Shown here: positions 39,716 to 50,575 of the stretch, in pieces | How the letters are laid out: each line of letters begins with the position of its first letter | Position numbering within the stretch: the first letter of the stretch is position 1 | Assembly: GCA_947652605.1 (NCBI GenBank) | Contig: OX393579.1 | Coordinates: 39,190,970 to 39,254,969, forward strand | Length of the DNA stretch: 64,000 nucleotides | DNA from: Elmis aenea | Lineage: Eukaryota > Arthropoda > Insecta > Coleoptera > Elmidae | Reading direction: 5' to 3' | Notes under the pieces: model-generated | Seen by the model: only the letters and a program-made list of their open reading frames with translations | Database searches by the model: none | What the model was told of the DNA's origin: nothing | Made by a program: the position numbers and the translations under genes

Positions 39716-41605
39716 TTCTTAAGTATTGCAAAAAAATTCGGGAGGTGATTCCTCATCCAAAATTAAGGGGGTACTTTTATATAAAATGTTTTCTTTAGAC
39801 GTCTCCTTTCGGAGTTACACCCCCCTAAAGGGGAGCGGTAAAATTAGGTTTTTATTTTATTTCTCAGATTTGGATAAATGTAGAATGATATTTGGTAGAT
39901 GTTTTTTACTTATTAAAAGGTTTCCCATAGTTATATTTTTAATCATCTCCCACCTTTACAGGGGACTGAAAAGTGGGACCCCTGTTGGTTTTTTTATTAG
40001 AACTTTTTCTTGGGTTAACATTTTGCAATTTAAAATTTTGTTTTTAAAAGCTTGTTTTATTCAGAAACTTTTTTTATTTCCTAACTTTTCTTGTAAAATC
40101 TACAGTTTTTGAGTAAAAAACAAAGATGTAAACATGCATCATTAAATATTCCTATATAAAACGATTCATTTTGGTGGTTACCATGGTTTGTTATGTTCAT
40201 ATTGAATATAACTGATGGGCGTTTTAGCGTTGTTCGCCGCGTAAAGGCTGCCGTACACGATCCGTAAAAACTGAGAGGAAAAACTGATCAGGCCGGCCTG
40301 TCCGGAATTCCTGATTCGGCCTGAATACCCCCTACGCCATACACGGTGTCTTTATGCTTTCAGTTCGGCTTCAGTTTTCGCTTGCGCCTCTATTGGTCAA
40401 TAGTACTTTGTAGTGTGCCTTTAATAAGAAATGATATTATTATGGTTTATTTGGACGATTTGCTAGCTATTATTGCTATTGGGTTAGTAGCTGCCACTAA
40501 ATGGCAGCAAAGAAGTACACGAAAGAGACGCATGTGGTGCAAGGAGTGGTTGTTGAAAAGGAGCACGTTTTCCCACATAAACCTCCTCTCGGAGAAAGTG
40601 TTGGCCAAAAGATTGGCACAACTACTGAAGAATGAACGAGGAAATTCTTTGGTTCTTGTCCTCCTTACATTTCGTTTGCCAAAGACATGGTTCTGACTCG
40701 TATATGGAAATAAATTCCCACATGTTTTCCCGAAACATTTTGAACACTTATAAAATGAACTAACTAAACTTTAAAGGGAACAAACCTTTAACTAAACTAG
40801 AGAAAAAAACGTCAAAACAAGCGACTAATCGTAGCGGCTAACCGTGCTGGACTGACGATTTGGCCTGAAGTGAGGGCATACACGATCAGTTTCGGGTGGT
40901 TGGAACAGGCCGTCCGGAAATCCTATTGATGTTTCAATTTGATTCCGGCCGCCTGAACAGGCCATTTGCTTCAGGCAATACTGACGGTTTTTCCCCACAA
41001 ACGATCTGGAAATCCGGACAGGCCGGCCTGATCAGTTTTTCCTTTCAGTTTTTACGGATCGTGTATGGCAGCCTTAAATGTCGAAATTAATAATTACACC
41101 CGTCAATTCTACCCAATATGAAGATAAACAAACCATGGCAACCACCAAAATGGATCGTTTTATATTGGAATATTTGATGGTTCCTATTTTATTTTTTACT
41201 CAAAAACTGTAGGTTTTACGAGAAAAGAAGGAATAAAAAAAGTTTCTAAATAAATCAAGCTTTTAAAAACAAAATTTTAAATTGCAAAATGTTAACCCAC
41301 CAAAAAGTTCTGTTAAAAAAACCAACAGGGGTCGCACTTTTCAGCCCCCTGTGAAGATAATTGAAAATATTACTGTGGGAAATCTTTTAATAAGTATAAA
41401 ACATCTACCAAATATCATTCTCCTACATACTCGTATATCCAAATTTGAGAAATAAAATGAAAACCTAATTTTATCGCTTTCCTTTAGGGGGGTGTAACTC
41501 CGAAAGAAGACGTCTAAGGAAAAAATTGTATATGAAAGACTCCCTTAATTTTCGATAAGGAATCACCTCCCGAATTTTTTTGCAATACTTAAGAAACACC
41601 CTGTA
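39716..41605. mobile_element. Foldback element, family F1, with nested Harbinger-like MITE
   Basis: Ends TACAGGGTATTTCTTAAG and complement at 41605. Arms of about 450 bp are shared with 33493-34576. The centre contains the 830-bp insertion at 40245-41074. Without it the element is about 1.06 kb, like the other copy. It splits the RTE-like ORF at 39715/41606. Confidence 0.92.
40245..41074. mobile_element. PIF/Harbinger-like element, 830 bp, TAA target duplication
   Basis: Terminal inverted repeats of about 60 bp (AGGCTGCCGTACACGATCCG ... with CTGATCAGGCCGGCCTG) are flanked by TAA at 40242-40244 and 41075-41077. The paralogous foldback at 33493-34576 has the unoccupied site (CGCCGCGTAAAC in reverse orientation). 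The 3-bp TAA duplication is typical of PIF/Harbinger. The plus frame 40346-40696 includes KRRMWCKEWLLKRSTFSHINLLSE, resembling the start of a Harbinger transposase, and nothing of the catalytic region. Confidence 0.88.
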
Positions 41606-42475
41606 TAATAGATTACGTAATTACAAAGCAAAGTTCGACAATAGTAACAACCTAACAACAGATGTTAAAGTACAGAGAGTTATCTCATGCGGGTCAGACC
41701 ATTACTTAGTGGGCTTCAAATTTTGCTTTAAGCATCCAGTCCAACAAAAAGCAAAACACCAAGAACAAGAAAGGAACGAAACAATACAAAGTATAATCTG
41801 AATAGCCTAAACGACGATTCGTCAATATTTCTATATAAATAAGAATAGCAAAAATGATTGAAACAGAAATAACGCGTAATGTAGAAGAAAGGTATGTACG
41901 AATAAAAAAACATAATGCATCAGGGGGCCTTAGAGGCCTTAGGAACAAAGGAAACAAGTAACTCGGCAAAATTTTACTGGTGGAACGGTGGAACAGTAGT
42001 ATTAAACCGTTCATTGAAGAAAAAGAACGGCTATATCAGAAATGGTTAGCAATCAATGACCCCGAAGACCGTAAAAGTTATTCAAGACAGAATTATGTAG
42101 TCAAGAAACATGTCAAAAAGCTAAATAATGAATATTGGAATAAAAAATGCCAAGAAATAGATAGCTTATTAGCTAGCACACGATCGAGAGAGGCTTGGAA
42201 AACGATAACGATAAGAACCAAGAATGATCAACAAAGACTAAATTTTGACCCAATAGGAACGACGGAGTGGGTAGGTAGAATACTATAAAAAATTATTAGT
42301 CGAGGGCAGAACACAGTTTATAGAGGAAATAGAAATAAACAGACTACATCAAGACATCGAAATAATATCAATTGGACAAAAATAAGAAAGGCGCTAAGGG
42401 TAATGAAAAATAACAGATATTCGGGCCCTGGAGATATATTCCCGTCGATCTGTTAAAACATGCACCCGACGTATA

Positions 42476-44147
42476 TACAGGGTGTCCCCGTTATCACCGC
42501 GAATATTTTAAGAAAAAATTTCAAGTAAAATTTTTTCCTAAAATCAAATGCTACTAAGCTGATATCAACACTAACTTGATTTTTTTACATTTCTGCCTTT
42601 TTAAGACTCTGTAGCCGAAAATATCAATTTTATCGTAAAATATTTTGAAGCTTTTTAATAGAGCATGAAATTCTCTACAAAATTAGTTTTATTTATTTTT
42701 TGTCTACAGGCAATGGTTTGAGAGTTATAAAGCAGTTTGTACAAAAAAATGTAAAAAATTTACAAAATTTAATTGTTTCTTAGACTTTGCAACCGCTGTA
42801 TCTTTAAAACGAAAGGTTGTACAAAAAAACCGACGGCCCATTCCGGATAGCAAATTTTATGGGCTATAACTTTAGTCTAGTGAAATTTTTTGAAAATCAA
42901 ACCGATTTTCCGGAAAAGCTGAAAATAAGGAATAGAGTGCAAAAACAAAATTTCCTACAAATATTGTTTTGTATTTAAAAATGCTTTTAAAGAGAGTGCG
43001 ATTACGTGATTGAAAATGATGGAGGTCATTTTGAACACTTATTGAAGTAATTTTGTGGTTACATGTTAATTGTATTGCGTCCAGATGGATTTGCATTGTT
43101 TTGCATTTTATCGTTTTTTTTTCACCTTTTCACTATTATAGACATTTCTATGATACATTTAGTTTTATTGAACAATATATTTACCGAAGTTGTAGTCCGT
43201 TAAATGCCTTATCCGCAATAGGCATCCGTTTTGCTCTACGACGTTTCGTTAAAAAGATGCGGCGTTTTTAAAAATGTACATAACTTATTTATATGCAATT
43301 TTACAATTTTTTGTTAAATTTGTTCGTTAGCTCCTTAAAAAAAATGATAAGGGGTGGTTTTCTGAAGAATTTCAAACTTCATAAAAAGCTTTGAAACTGA
43401 TGAGATCCATAATTTTATGAATGTTGCCGATGCTATGGCATTTTTAAATACAAAATATCATAATACCGGGAGTTTTTGTTTTTCGAAAACGATAAAATGC
43501 AAAACAATGCAAATCCATCTGGACGCAATAAAATTAACATGTCACCACAAAATTACTTCAATAAGTGTTCAAAATGAACTCCATCATTCAATTATGTAAT
43601 CGCACTCTCTTTAAAAGCATTTTTAAATACAAAACAATATTTGTAGGAAATTTTGTTTTTGCACTCTATTCCTTATTTTCAGCTTTTCCGGAAAATCGGT
43701 TAGATTTTCAAAAAATTTCACTTGACCAAAGTTGTAGCGAATAAAATTTGGTATGCGGAATGGGCCGTCGGTTTTTTTGTACAACCTTTCGTTTTAAAGA
43801 TACAGCGGTTGCAAAGTCTAAGAAACAATTAAATTTTGTAAATTTTTTACATTTTTTTATACAAACTGCTTTATAACTCTCAAACCATTGCCTGTAGACA
43901 AAAAATAAATAAAACTAATTTTGTAGAGAATTTCATGCTCTATTAAAAAGCTTTAAGGTATTTTACGATAAAATTGATATTTTCGGCTACAGAGTCTTAT
44001 AAATGCAGAAGTGTAAAAAAATCAAGTAAGTGTTGATATCAGCTTAGCATTTGATTTTAGGAAAAAATTGTACTTGAAATTTTTTCTTAGAAAAAGGTCC
44101 TCTATCACTACTTAAAATATTCGCCGTGATAACGGGGACACCCTGTA
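42476..44147. mobile_element. 1.67-kb foldback element
   Basis: TACAGGGTGTCCCCGTTATC at 42476 and its complement ending 44147. Arms of about 650 bp are mirrored almost to the centre (for example TCCAGATGGATTTGCATTGT near 43080 against ACAATGCAAATCCATCTGGA near 43505). Peptides repeated on both strands come from the palindrome. It lies between the plus-strand and minus-strand RTE-like remnants. No coding capacity recognised. Confidence 0.92.
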
Positions 44148-45539
44148 TATATATATAGCGAGTATTTGCAGCTATTGCCGCTTCTCGCATCCTAATCGCC
44201 ATTTATCCTTATCGTTCCAGTCATCTTCTCGTAAACCTCTCTTTTTCATTTCCTCATCTATGTTGTTTTTCCACATATTCCGTGGTCTCCCTCGTTTATT
44301 TCTTTGTGCTGGAGTCCAGTTCCATACTTTTATTGGTATTCTTTCTTCCTTCATTCTGCGCAGATGTCCGTACCATCTTAACTGTTTTTCATTTATATGA
44401 TCGATAATAGTGCCTTTTATTTTAATTTTATCTCTGATGTCCTCATTTCTAACGTGATCGTACAAGGATAGGCCGCAGAATCTTCTCCAATATGCCATCT
44501 CGGCCGAGAGTAGTCTTTGATTCATTGATATGTCCCTTACCCATATCTCTGCCCCATATGTCAATACTGGTTCTATTATCGTTTTAAATATATTTATTTT
44601 TGTTTTTCTAGTTAGGTTTTTATTCCACAAGATTGGATGTAATGTTTTTATAATATTCTTTCCTCTGCCTATTTTCTTCATTATGTCCTTGTCGTCTCTT
44701 CCATCTTCGCATATTGTTACTTCCAGATATTCGTACTGAACGTTTTTTATCGTTCCGTTGTCTAACTGTATGTCATGTCCTCTTCCACCTATGACCATAT
44801 ACTGTGTTTTCTCTGTATTTACCTCCAGTCCCCACTTCTTGTATTCCTCTATAAGTTTATTTAGCATGTACGTCATATCTTGCTGATCTTCTGCAATAAC
44901 TATTTGATCATCTGCAAAGAGGATCGTGTATATCGGGCTCTCGCCCAACAGTGCTCCCATCGGACTGCATTTTCTGGTCCAATGTTTTAAGGCCGCACAG
45001 AGGTAAATTTTAAAAAGTGTAGGGGAGAGGCAGCAGCCTTGTTTTACTCCTTTCGAAGGCGAGAATGGTTGAGAGACTTGGTTTCCGGCTTTTGCGACGG
45101 CTTGGTTTTCTCTGTATAGCGTTTTAACTGCGTTTAAATATATTTTATTTATGCCAGCTTGTTCCAAGGTAATCCATAGTTTTTGGAGGGGAACGGAGTC
45201 GAATGCTTTCTTTAGATCTATAAATGTAACGTGGAGTTCTCTTCCTTTAGCCAGATTCTTCTCTGCTAAGTGTTTTAACGTAAATAGATTATCTGTACAG
45301 GACCTTCCTGGTCTAAAGCCGCTTTGCTCTTCTATTTTTTTAGCTTCTTTCTCTATTCTTTCTTTAAGGACTCTTCCATATAATCTTCCTACAGACGACG
45401 TTACACTTATTCCTCTATAGTTTCCGCAATCATTTCTACTTCCTTTTTTGTAAATCGAGTTTATATGAGAGATTTTCCAATCTGTTGGTATGTTTTCCCC
45501 CCTTAGACATTTATTAAATATATCGCAGATTATTTCTAA

Positions 45540-47154
45540 GGGCACGTACATAGTGAGGCTGCGCTTCTCGCTGCGCTACGCGCTGCGCTTCTCGCTGCAC
45601 TTCTCGCTGCGCTTCTCGCCGCGCTACTCGCCGCGCTTCTCGCCAGGATGCTAGCCGCGATGCTGGCTGGGATGTTCGCACCTCGCTATTCGTATCTGGC
45701 CAAGCAAATATTCAAACAAATCACGGTTTATGTCAGTTTGCGTTTTCAAGTTCATATTTTATTAAAATGTTTACTACGAGTTCTGATAGTGATAGTGAAT
45801 TATTGACAAGTAATGCCGTCAAGTTGTGGTTACTTTCCAATAGAAAAGTTAGAGAATGCAGTGTGCATCCTATAAATAAAAAACGCACCAAACTTGGTGA
45901 ATTTTATCATATGTATGAAGAACTAAAACATTATTCGGATAGATTTTATGAATACCTAAGGATGTCTCAAGCAACATTCAATTATATTTTAGAGTTAATA
46001 GAACCCAAAATTCAGAAGGTGTACACCAACTTGCACACAACCAATTAGTGTTGAAGAAAGGCTGGTAGTAACAATCAGGTAAGAATTAATATTAAATGTA
46101 TAGTCAACTTGGGCATATCAAATATGAACTTTAAACTGCTGCCTTAACATTTTCTAATTATTAGAGTAATATCCAAAGGCTTATTGTCTAATATAATGTA
46201 ATCATTAAAATACAGCATAAAAAGATTTAAAACGGATGCATATTACTAGAAATTAACTTAAGTTTCCTTGACAGGTTTCTAGCAACAGGAAACTCGTTTA
46301 GAAAAGTCTTGCGTTTTCATTTAGAATGGGGACTAGTACTGTTGCTAGCGTAATTGCAGAGATGACCCAATTATTGTGGGAAATTTTACAACCACTGCAT
46401 ATGAAACCACCGACTCAAGATACATTTAAAAACATTGCAAACACTTTCTTTCAAAAATGGGGGTTTCCTAACTCTTGGTGCAATCAATGGGAAGCATGTG
46501 CGAGTGAAATGTCCAGTTCAAACAGGATCTATGTTTTATAATTACAAACAATACTTTTCAATTGTTTTACAAGCAGTTAGCGACGCCAATTGTAAATTTA
46601 TTTTCGTTGAAGTGGGAGCATATGGTACACAGAGTGACGGAGGAACTTTTCGGAGCTCTGTGTTGTACAAATTGCTGGAAAAGAACCAGTTAAATATTCC
46701 ACCCCCAGAAGATTTGCCAAATTCCGATACTAAGATGCCTTTTGTTTTTATCGGTGATGAAGCGTATCCATTATTAACAAACCTGTTAAAACCGTACGCG
46801 CGAAATTGTTTAGATGAACAGAAAGAACTCTTTAACAAGAGATTATCTCGGGCAAGAAAAACTGTTGAATGTAGTTTTGGAATATTAACCATGAAATGGA
46901 TGATACTGTGCAAAGCTATTGAAACACGTCCAGAAGTTGTAGAGTCTATTATTAAAGCCGTTTGTGTTCTCCATAACACTATCATTGATAAAGATAATAC
47001 AACAATTAACTCTTTCAATGTAACTATCGACAACCTGTTAACTGATGAAAAATTTTGTAGAAGACACAATCCTCACACACAAGAAGCTGCCTTGGTGAGA
47101 AATCGCTTCAGAGAATATTTTTGTGGAAATGAATGACTAATGTTTTCCACTACT

Positions 47155-47185
<31 letters not shown>

Positions 47186-47553
47186 AACAGATTTCAACAT
47201 TATTCGTTTATATTGATCATTAACAAATTGTGAAGAACATCTACAACCAACCCCAAAAAAACCGTTCGACAGATCGTCACAACTTGACGGCATTACTTGT
47301 CAATAATTCACTATCACTATTAGAACTCGTAGTAAACATTTTAATAAAATATGAACTTGAAAACGCAAACTAACATAAACCGTGATTGTTTGAATATTTG
47401 CTTGGCCAGATACGAATAGCGAGGTGCGAACATCCCAGCCAGCATCGCGGCTAGCATCCTGGCGAGAAGCGCGGCGAGTAGCGCGGCTAAAAGCGCAGCG
47501 AGAAGCGCAGCGAGTAGCGCAGCGAGAAGCGCAGCCTCACTATGTACGTGCCC
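45540..47553 (+). mobile_element. PIF/Harbinger transposon, 2.0 kb, with ~280-bp TIRs
   Basis: Ends GGGCACGTACATAGTGAGGC and complement, flanked by TAA at 45537-45539 and 47554-47556. The inverted repeats extend about 280 bp inward. They include a tandem array of CTCGCTGCGCTTCTCGC-like units and the first 20 or so codons of the transposase. A TTA microsatellite sits at 47155-47180. It is inserted in the RTE-like reverse transcriptase, which fixes both ends. Confidence 0.93.
45767..47136 (+). pseudogene. Harbinger (HARBI1/DDE_4-type) transposase, frameshifted, one intron
   Basis: DDE nuclease of a PIF/Harbinger element. Order: MFTTSSDSDSELL leader, GEFYHMYEELKH and RFYEYLRMS (N-terminal domain), PISVEERLVVTIR, then an intron at 46079-46274 (CAG/GTAAGA ... 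TTGACAG/GTT), FLATGNSF, MGTSTVASVI, MKPPTQDTFKNIA, QKWGFPN, GAINGKHVRVKCP, SDGGTFRSS, FVFIGDEAYPL, RKTVECSFGILTMKW. Frame breaks occur near 46040, 46320 and 46465. The first catalytic aspartate, normally in GAIDGKH, is Asn here. It therefore cannot work as it stands. No companion Myb-like gene was found between the TIRs. Confidence 0.88.
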
Positions 47554-48109
47554 TAATGTTCTTGTTGTGGCATGTTTTAGTAACTCGATAGGCAGATCAC
47601 CTGGTCCTGGTGCTTTATTATTTTTTATTTTCTGTAGCGCTTTCTTTAATTCTTCTACCGTAATCTGTTCTATTTCATTTTCCTCTACTTCATCTACATC
47701 TATTTATCTTTTTTATTTCTTTTTTGACTATGTATCTATATCGGTCATATTGTTTGCGATCCTCTTCATCCTTTGTGGTTAGATACTTAAAATATAGCAT
47801 TTTCTTTTCTTTAACTATTTCGCTTAGTTCGTCTGTCCACCAGAAGTTTTTTTTTTTTTTTCTCTAGTTCCAAGAGCTTCTGATGCTGCTTTATGAAATT
47901 TCTCTTTTAGTTTTTCGTATATTTCTTGAAAATATTGCCGAGAGATTACATCTTTCAAATAACAAATTTTAAAAAGCAGAACAAACGAAAAATGTTCTGC
48001 AATTCAAAATCAACACTTTTTGTTGAAATCTTCCAATACCGGATTTTATTTTATTCAGAAAACAAAATGAAAACTACATTTTAAATTGATATAAAAAAAA
48101 ATAACTTAC

Positions 48110-48382
48110 TGCAACATGGTTCATAATTCTTACACGCATAGTCCCAGCAATTTTTCCAGAGCATTGTGCCATTGGGCGGATCACCTGATTGACCAAGCTT
48201 TTCGCAGGTGTCAACGGCGACACGACAAAGTTTGTACGTCGATGACACAACGTATACGTTACTTATTGATGTGCACAAAGCATAATGAGGTATTACAAGG
48301 AAACCCCAATCGACTTTGTACAATATTCCTACTCCTATATTATATTGAGCGAGTATTGTTATAATTATAAACGCAATAGGGC
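48110..48382 (-). CDS. ABCA-type transporter exon upstream of the NBD2 exon
   Basis: A 273-bp exon with acceptor TTTTTTTTAG/GCCC at 48382 and donor TGCA/GTAAGT at 48110, phase 1 at both ends. It encodes a hydrophobic helix (PIAFIIITILAQY), then WGFLVIPHYALCTSISNVYV and a Cys-rich lumenal loop (CRVAVDTC, NCWDYACKNYEPCC). This is the arrangement just before the last helix and NBD2 in ABCA3-like proteins, and it joins in frame to 37055. Earlier exons are not in the window, so they lie to the right of the Polinton or are unrecognised. Confidence 0.8.
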
Positions 48383-49170
48383 CTAAAAAAAACACACATT
48401 TTTATAAAATATTTAACATTTTAGGTGTTGTTTCTACAAAAAACGTATTTTGTTATAAAATTTTTAAGGTGCGTATAAGTTCTGGAACTTATGCCTTAAT
48501 AAGAATTAATTATTCATCGACATTTAAAAAATTCAATGTGTTTCCGATCTTAAGCAATCTTTTGTTGTAAAGTTGATGTGTTAGACCAGTCTTAACCAAT
48601 TTTTTTTATCTTACGACGCTAAAAATCTATTTTGACTTTAAACCGCTCGTTGAGCTGGGGTCCTAAACATACGAATGAAACATGAAAACAAAATAAAATA
48701 TAAAAAATACCAGAAACAAAAATTAAAAATGAGGATCTCACTTAATACAACAGATACAGTAAAACCAGCAAAAACTTACGTATAAAATAGCTCAATCTAT
48801 AGCACTTTTGAAAGGTTTAGAAAATAAATAGTTTACTAAATAAAAGCAAAAAAATATATTTTTCTACTCATGTATATGAAAGTTGTTATTTTCTCACTGC
48901 ACTACATGAAAGTTTTACTTTTTTACACTAGTGGCGAAAGTTAATTGTAAAACTTAGGTTTTTTTTTTAGCTTAAACTCATAATAAACTAAAATTGCGTT
49001 AATATTCTTATGAAATAATTTAATTTTAAGTACCATTTTATATAAAAGCCCAAGAATGGCAAACAAATTAATAGGAGTATTAAATATATTTCGTTTGCAG
49101 GTTATAATTTTATTTCTGTCAATGTTAGTGTGCAGGTGTCGCTATGGAAATGAAATAATTTATCAATACT
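48383..49170. other. AT-rich intronic sequence, no feature seen
   Basis: Presumed start of the next upstream ABCA intron (minus strand). No exon-like frame, terminal repeats or tandem repeats noted. Confidence 0.5.
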
Positions 49171-49174
49171 TTAT

Positions 49175-49725
49175 ACATAACTAGCTGATTGACCCGGCGT
49201 TGAACTGGTGATTACAATTCTCTTTTATCAATCACAGACTACTCGCGCTCCGCGCTCGCGCCGGCGGACGTTCCCAGATTATCAATCACAGACAACTCGC
49301 GCTGCGCGCTCGCGCTCGGCGGACGTTCCCAGACGTTTCCGGCCGTTCCCGGCTGTTCCCGGCTTTTCTTGGCTGTTCTCGGCTGTTCCCAGCTGTTCCC
49401 GGCCGTTCTTTATACGACGTTTAAAGGTCAACTCAAACCGGCGCGATCTCGACGCGGTCGCGGGCGCGGTCACGATAATTAGTAACCTGGTTACGTAAGT
49501 AAGTAAACATGGTTACCAATTATCGTGACCGCGACCGCGCCCGCGCCCGCTTCCAGATCGCGCCGGTGTGTGTGGACCTCAATCCGTTGGGTCCTAAATT
49601 CCTAAATAGTAACTGTGCAAAATTTGGTCCCGATCGGTCAACGGACCTAGGATTCTATAGCGAACAAACAACCAAACAAACACACAAACAAACAAGCTCT
49701 TTTATATATATGGAAGATAATTGTC
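49175..49725 (+). repeat. GC-rich repeat block with tandem units and a palindrome
   Basis: Starts ACTAGCTGATTGACCCGGCG, a start often seen in insect non-LTR-related repeats, and ends in (CAAA)n then TTTTATATATATGGAAGAT. In between, a unit of about 65 bp (TATCAATCACAGACWACTCG ... GGACGTTCCCAGA) is repeated twice from 49230. Ten-base GTTCCCGGCY units run to about 49410. A 150-bp palindrome at 49425-49575 is related to 37090-37200. No coding frame. Classification uncertain. Confidence 0.55.
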
Positions 49726-50258
49726 ATTTAGTTCGTTTACATTAACTTTCGTTCCATAATATAATTTTAAATTCGTAGAAAAAATAGCATTTACGACTCG
49801 AGATGAAATCAGTTTTTCTTGTTCGTGAGATTTATGCACGAGCCGCGAAACTGGACTTTCATCTCTTGTTGTAAAATATACTCCTAGCATTTTTCACAAC
49901 GATGCAATAGTCAACTTTTGATTTTTTATGAGCCTAATTTTAGCTAATTGCATAATCAAATAGTTTTCTTTATGTTTAAAATTATATATTACCTGTAAAA
50001 CAAATTATAAATTTACCTACACATAAAAAAAAATCTTTTTAGGAGTTGGCCATAAACAAACTACGTTATTTATTAAAAATGAAGTGATAAACTGGGGCAC
50101 ATCTGCATATGCAGTCAGAGTAAATCAGCCCAGGGGAAGCATGACACCGATTGCAGTCATGTTTCGTGATTAAATATATGTAGATATACATCGACTATCC
50201 CTGAATATTCTATGTAAAATGTAAACACGGGGCACTGTCCAATGTCCATGTAAAGGAC
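49726..50258. other. Non-coding stretch with a small hairpin
   Basis: ACTCGAGATGAAA near 49795 is mirrored by TTTCATCTCTTGTTG near 49857, resembling the hairpin at 35233-35330. Otherwise AT-rich with nothing recognised. Confidence 0.45.
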
Positions 50259-50575
50259 GTTTCTTAAATATTGCGAAAAAATTCAGGTGGTGATTCCTTA
50301 TCGAAAATTAAGGGGGGTCTTTCATATATATTTTTTTCTTTAAACGTCTCCTTTCTGAGTTACACCCCCTAAAGGGGACCGTAAAATTAGGTTTTTATTT
50401 AATTTCTCAAATTTGGATAAATGTAGAAGAATGATATTTGGTAAATTATTAAAAGGTTTCCCACAGTAATATTTTCAATCATCTCCCACCTTCACAGGGG
50501 GCTGAAAAGTGCGACCCCTGTTGGTTTTTTTATCAGAACTTTTTGGTGGGTTGAAATTTTTCAATTTTAAAATGT
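50259..50575 (+). repeat. Solo arm of foldback family F1
   Basis: Matches the left arm of 33493-34576 and 39716-41605: CGTTTCTTAAATATTGCG, GGTGATTCCTTATCGAAAAT, GAGTTACACCCCCTAAAGGGG, ATCTCCCACCTTCACAGGGG, GTGCGACCCCTGTTGG. It breaks off near 50575 before the palindrome centre. The mirrored arm is absent to the right, where sequence of a different character begins. Confidence 0.85.

Larger units (their letters stand above)
38700..42475 (+). pseudogene. RTE-like retroelement remnant, plus strand, three pieces
   Basis: Pieces 38700-38994, 39262-39715 and 41606-42475 are collinear parts of one endonuclease-reverse transcriptase ORF separated by two foldback insertions. They encode KIAVLTETKKK (endonuclease), VNLVLYGKEIIVIGVYAAI, HKKILLGHFNRRTG, then VQRVISCGSDHYLVGFKF, YQKWLAINDPEDR and RNTQ-type linker, and finally NNRYSGPGDI at the start of the reverse transcriptase. 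The rest of that domain is absent: another foldback begins at 42476. Several frameshifts are present. Similarity is to the CFDP2-like endonuclease of insect RTE-type elements; clade assignment is tentative. Confidence 0.8.
44172..47940 (-). pseudogene. RTE-like reverse transcriptase, minus strand, split by Harbinger
   Basis: The upstream part (about 47940-47554) encodes FQEIYEKLKEKFHKAASEAL, FWWTDELSEIVKEKK, TVEELKKALQKIKNNKAPGP and GDLPIELLKHA with frameshifts. Then comes the Harbinger element. The downstream frame 45539-44172 is open for over 450 codons: NYRGISVTSSVGRLYG, EEQSGFRPGRSC, FIDLKKAFDSV, GVKQGCCLSP, ILFADDQIVIAED (catalytic aspartates present), and a C-terminus with RWYGHLRRM and RGRPRNMW. 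The endonuclease is missing, so it is 5'-truncated as well as interrupted. The long open frame suggests fairly recent insertion. It is transcribed in the same sense as the ABCA gene. Confidence 0.85.
37056..48109 (-). other. ABCA intron of about 11 kb filled with transposons
   Basis: Bounded by donor A/GTAAGT at 48109 and acceptor AAAG/AG at 37056, phase 1. Its contents, on both strands, are a CG-rich palindrome, a hAT copy, two RTE-like remnants, four foldback/MITE elements and a Harbinger element. Apart from these I see no additional exon, but a short one could be hidden in the unassigned pieces. Confidence 0.75.
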
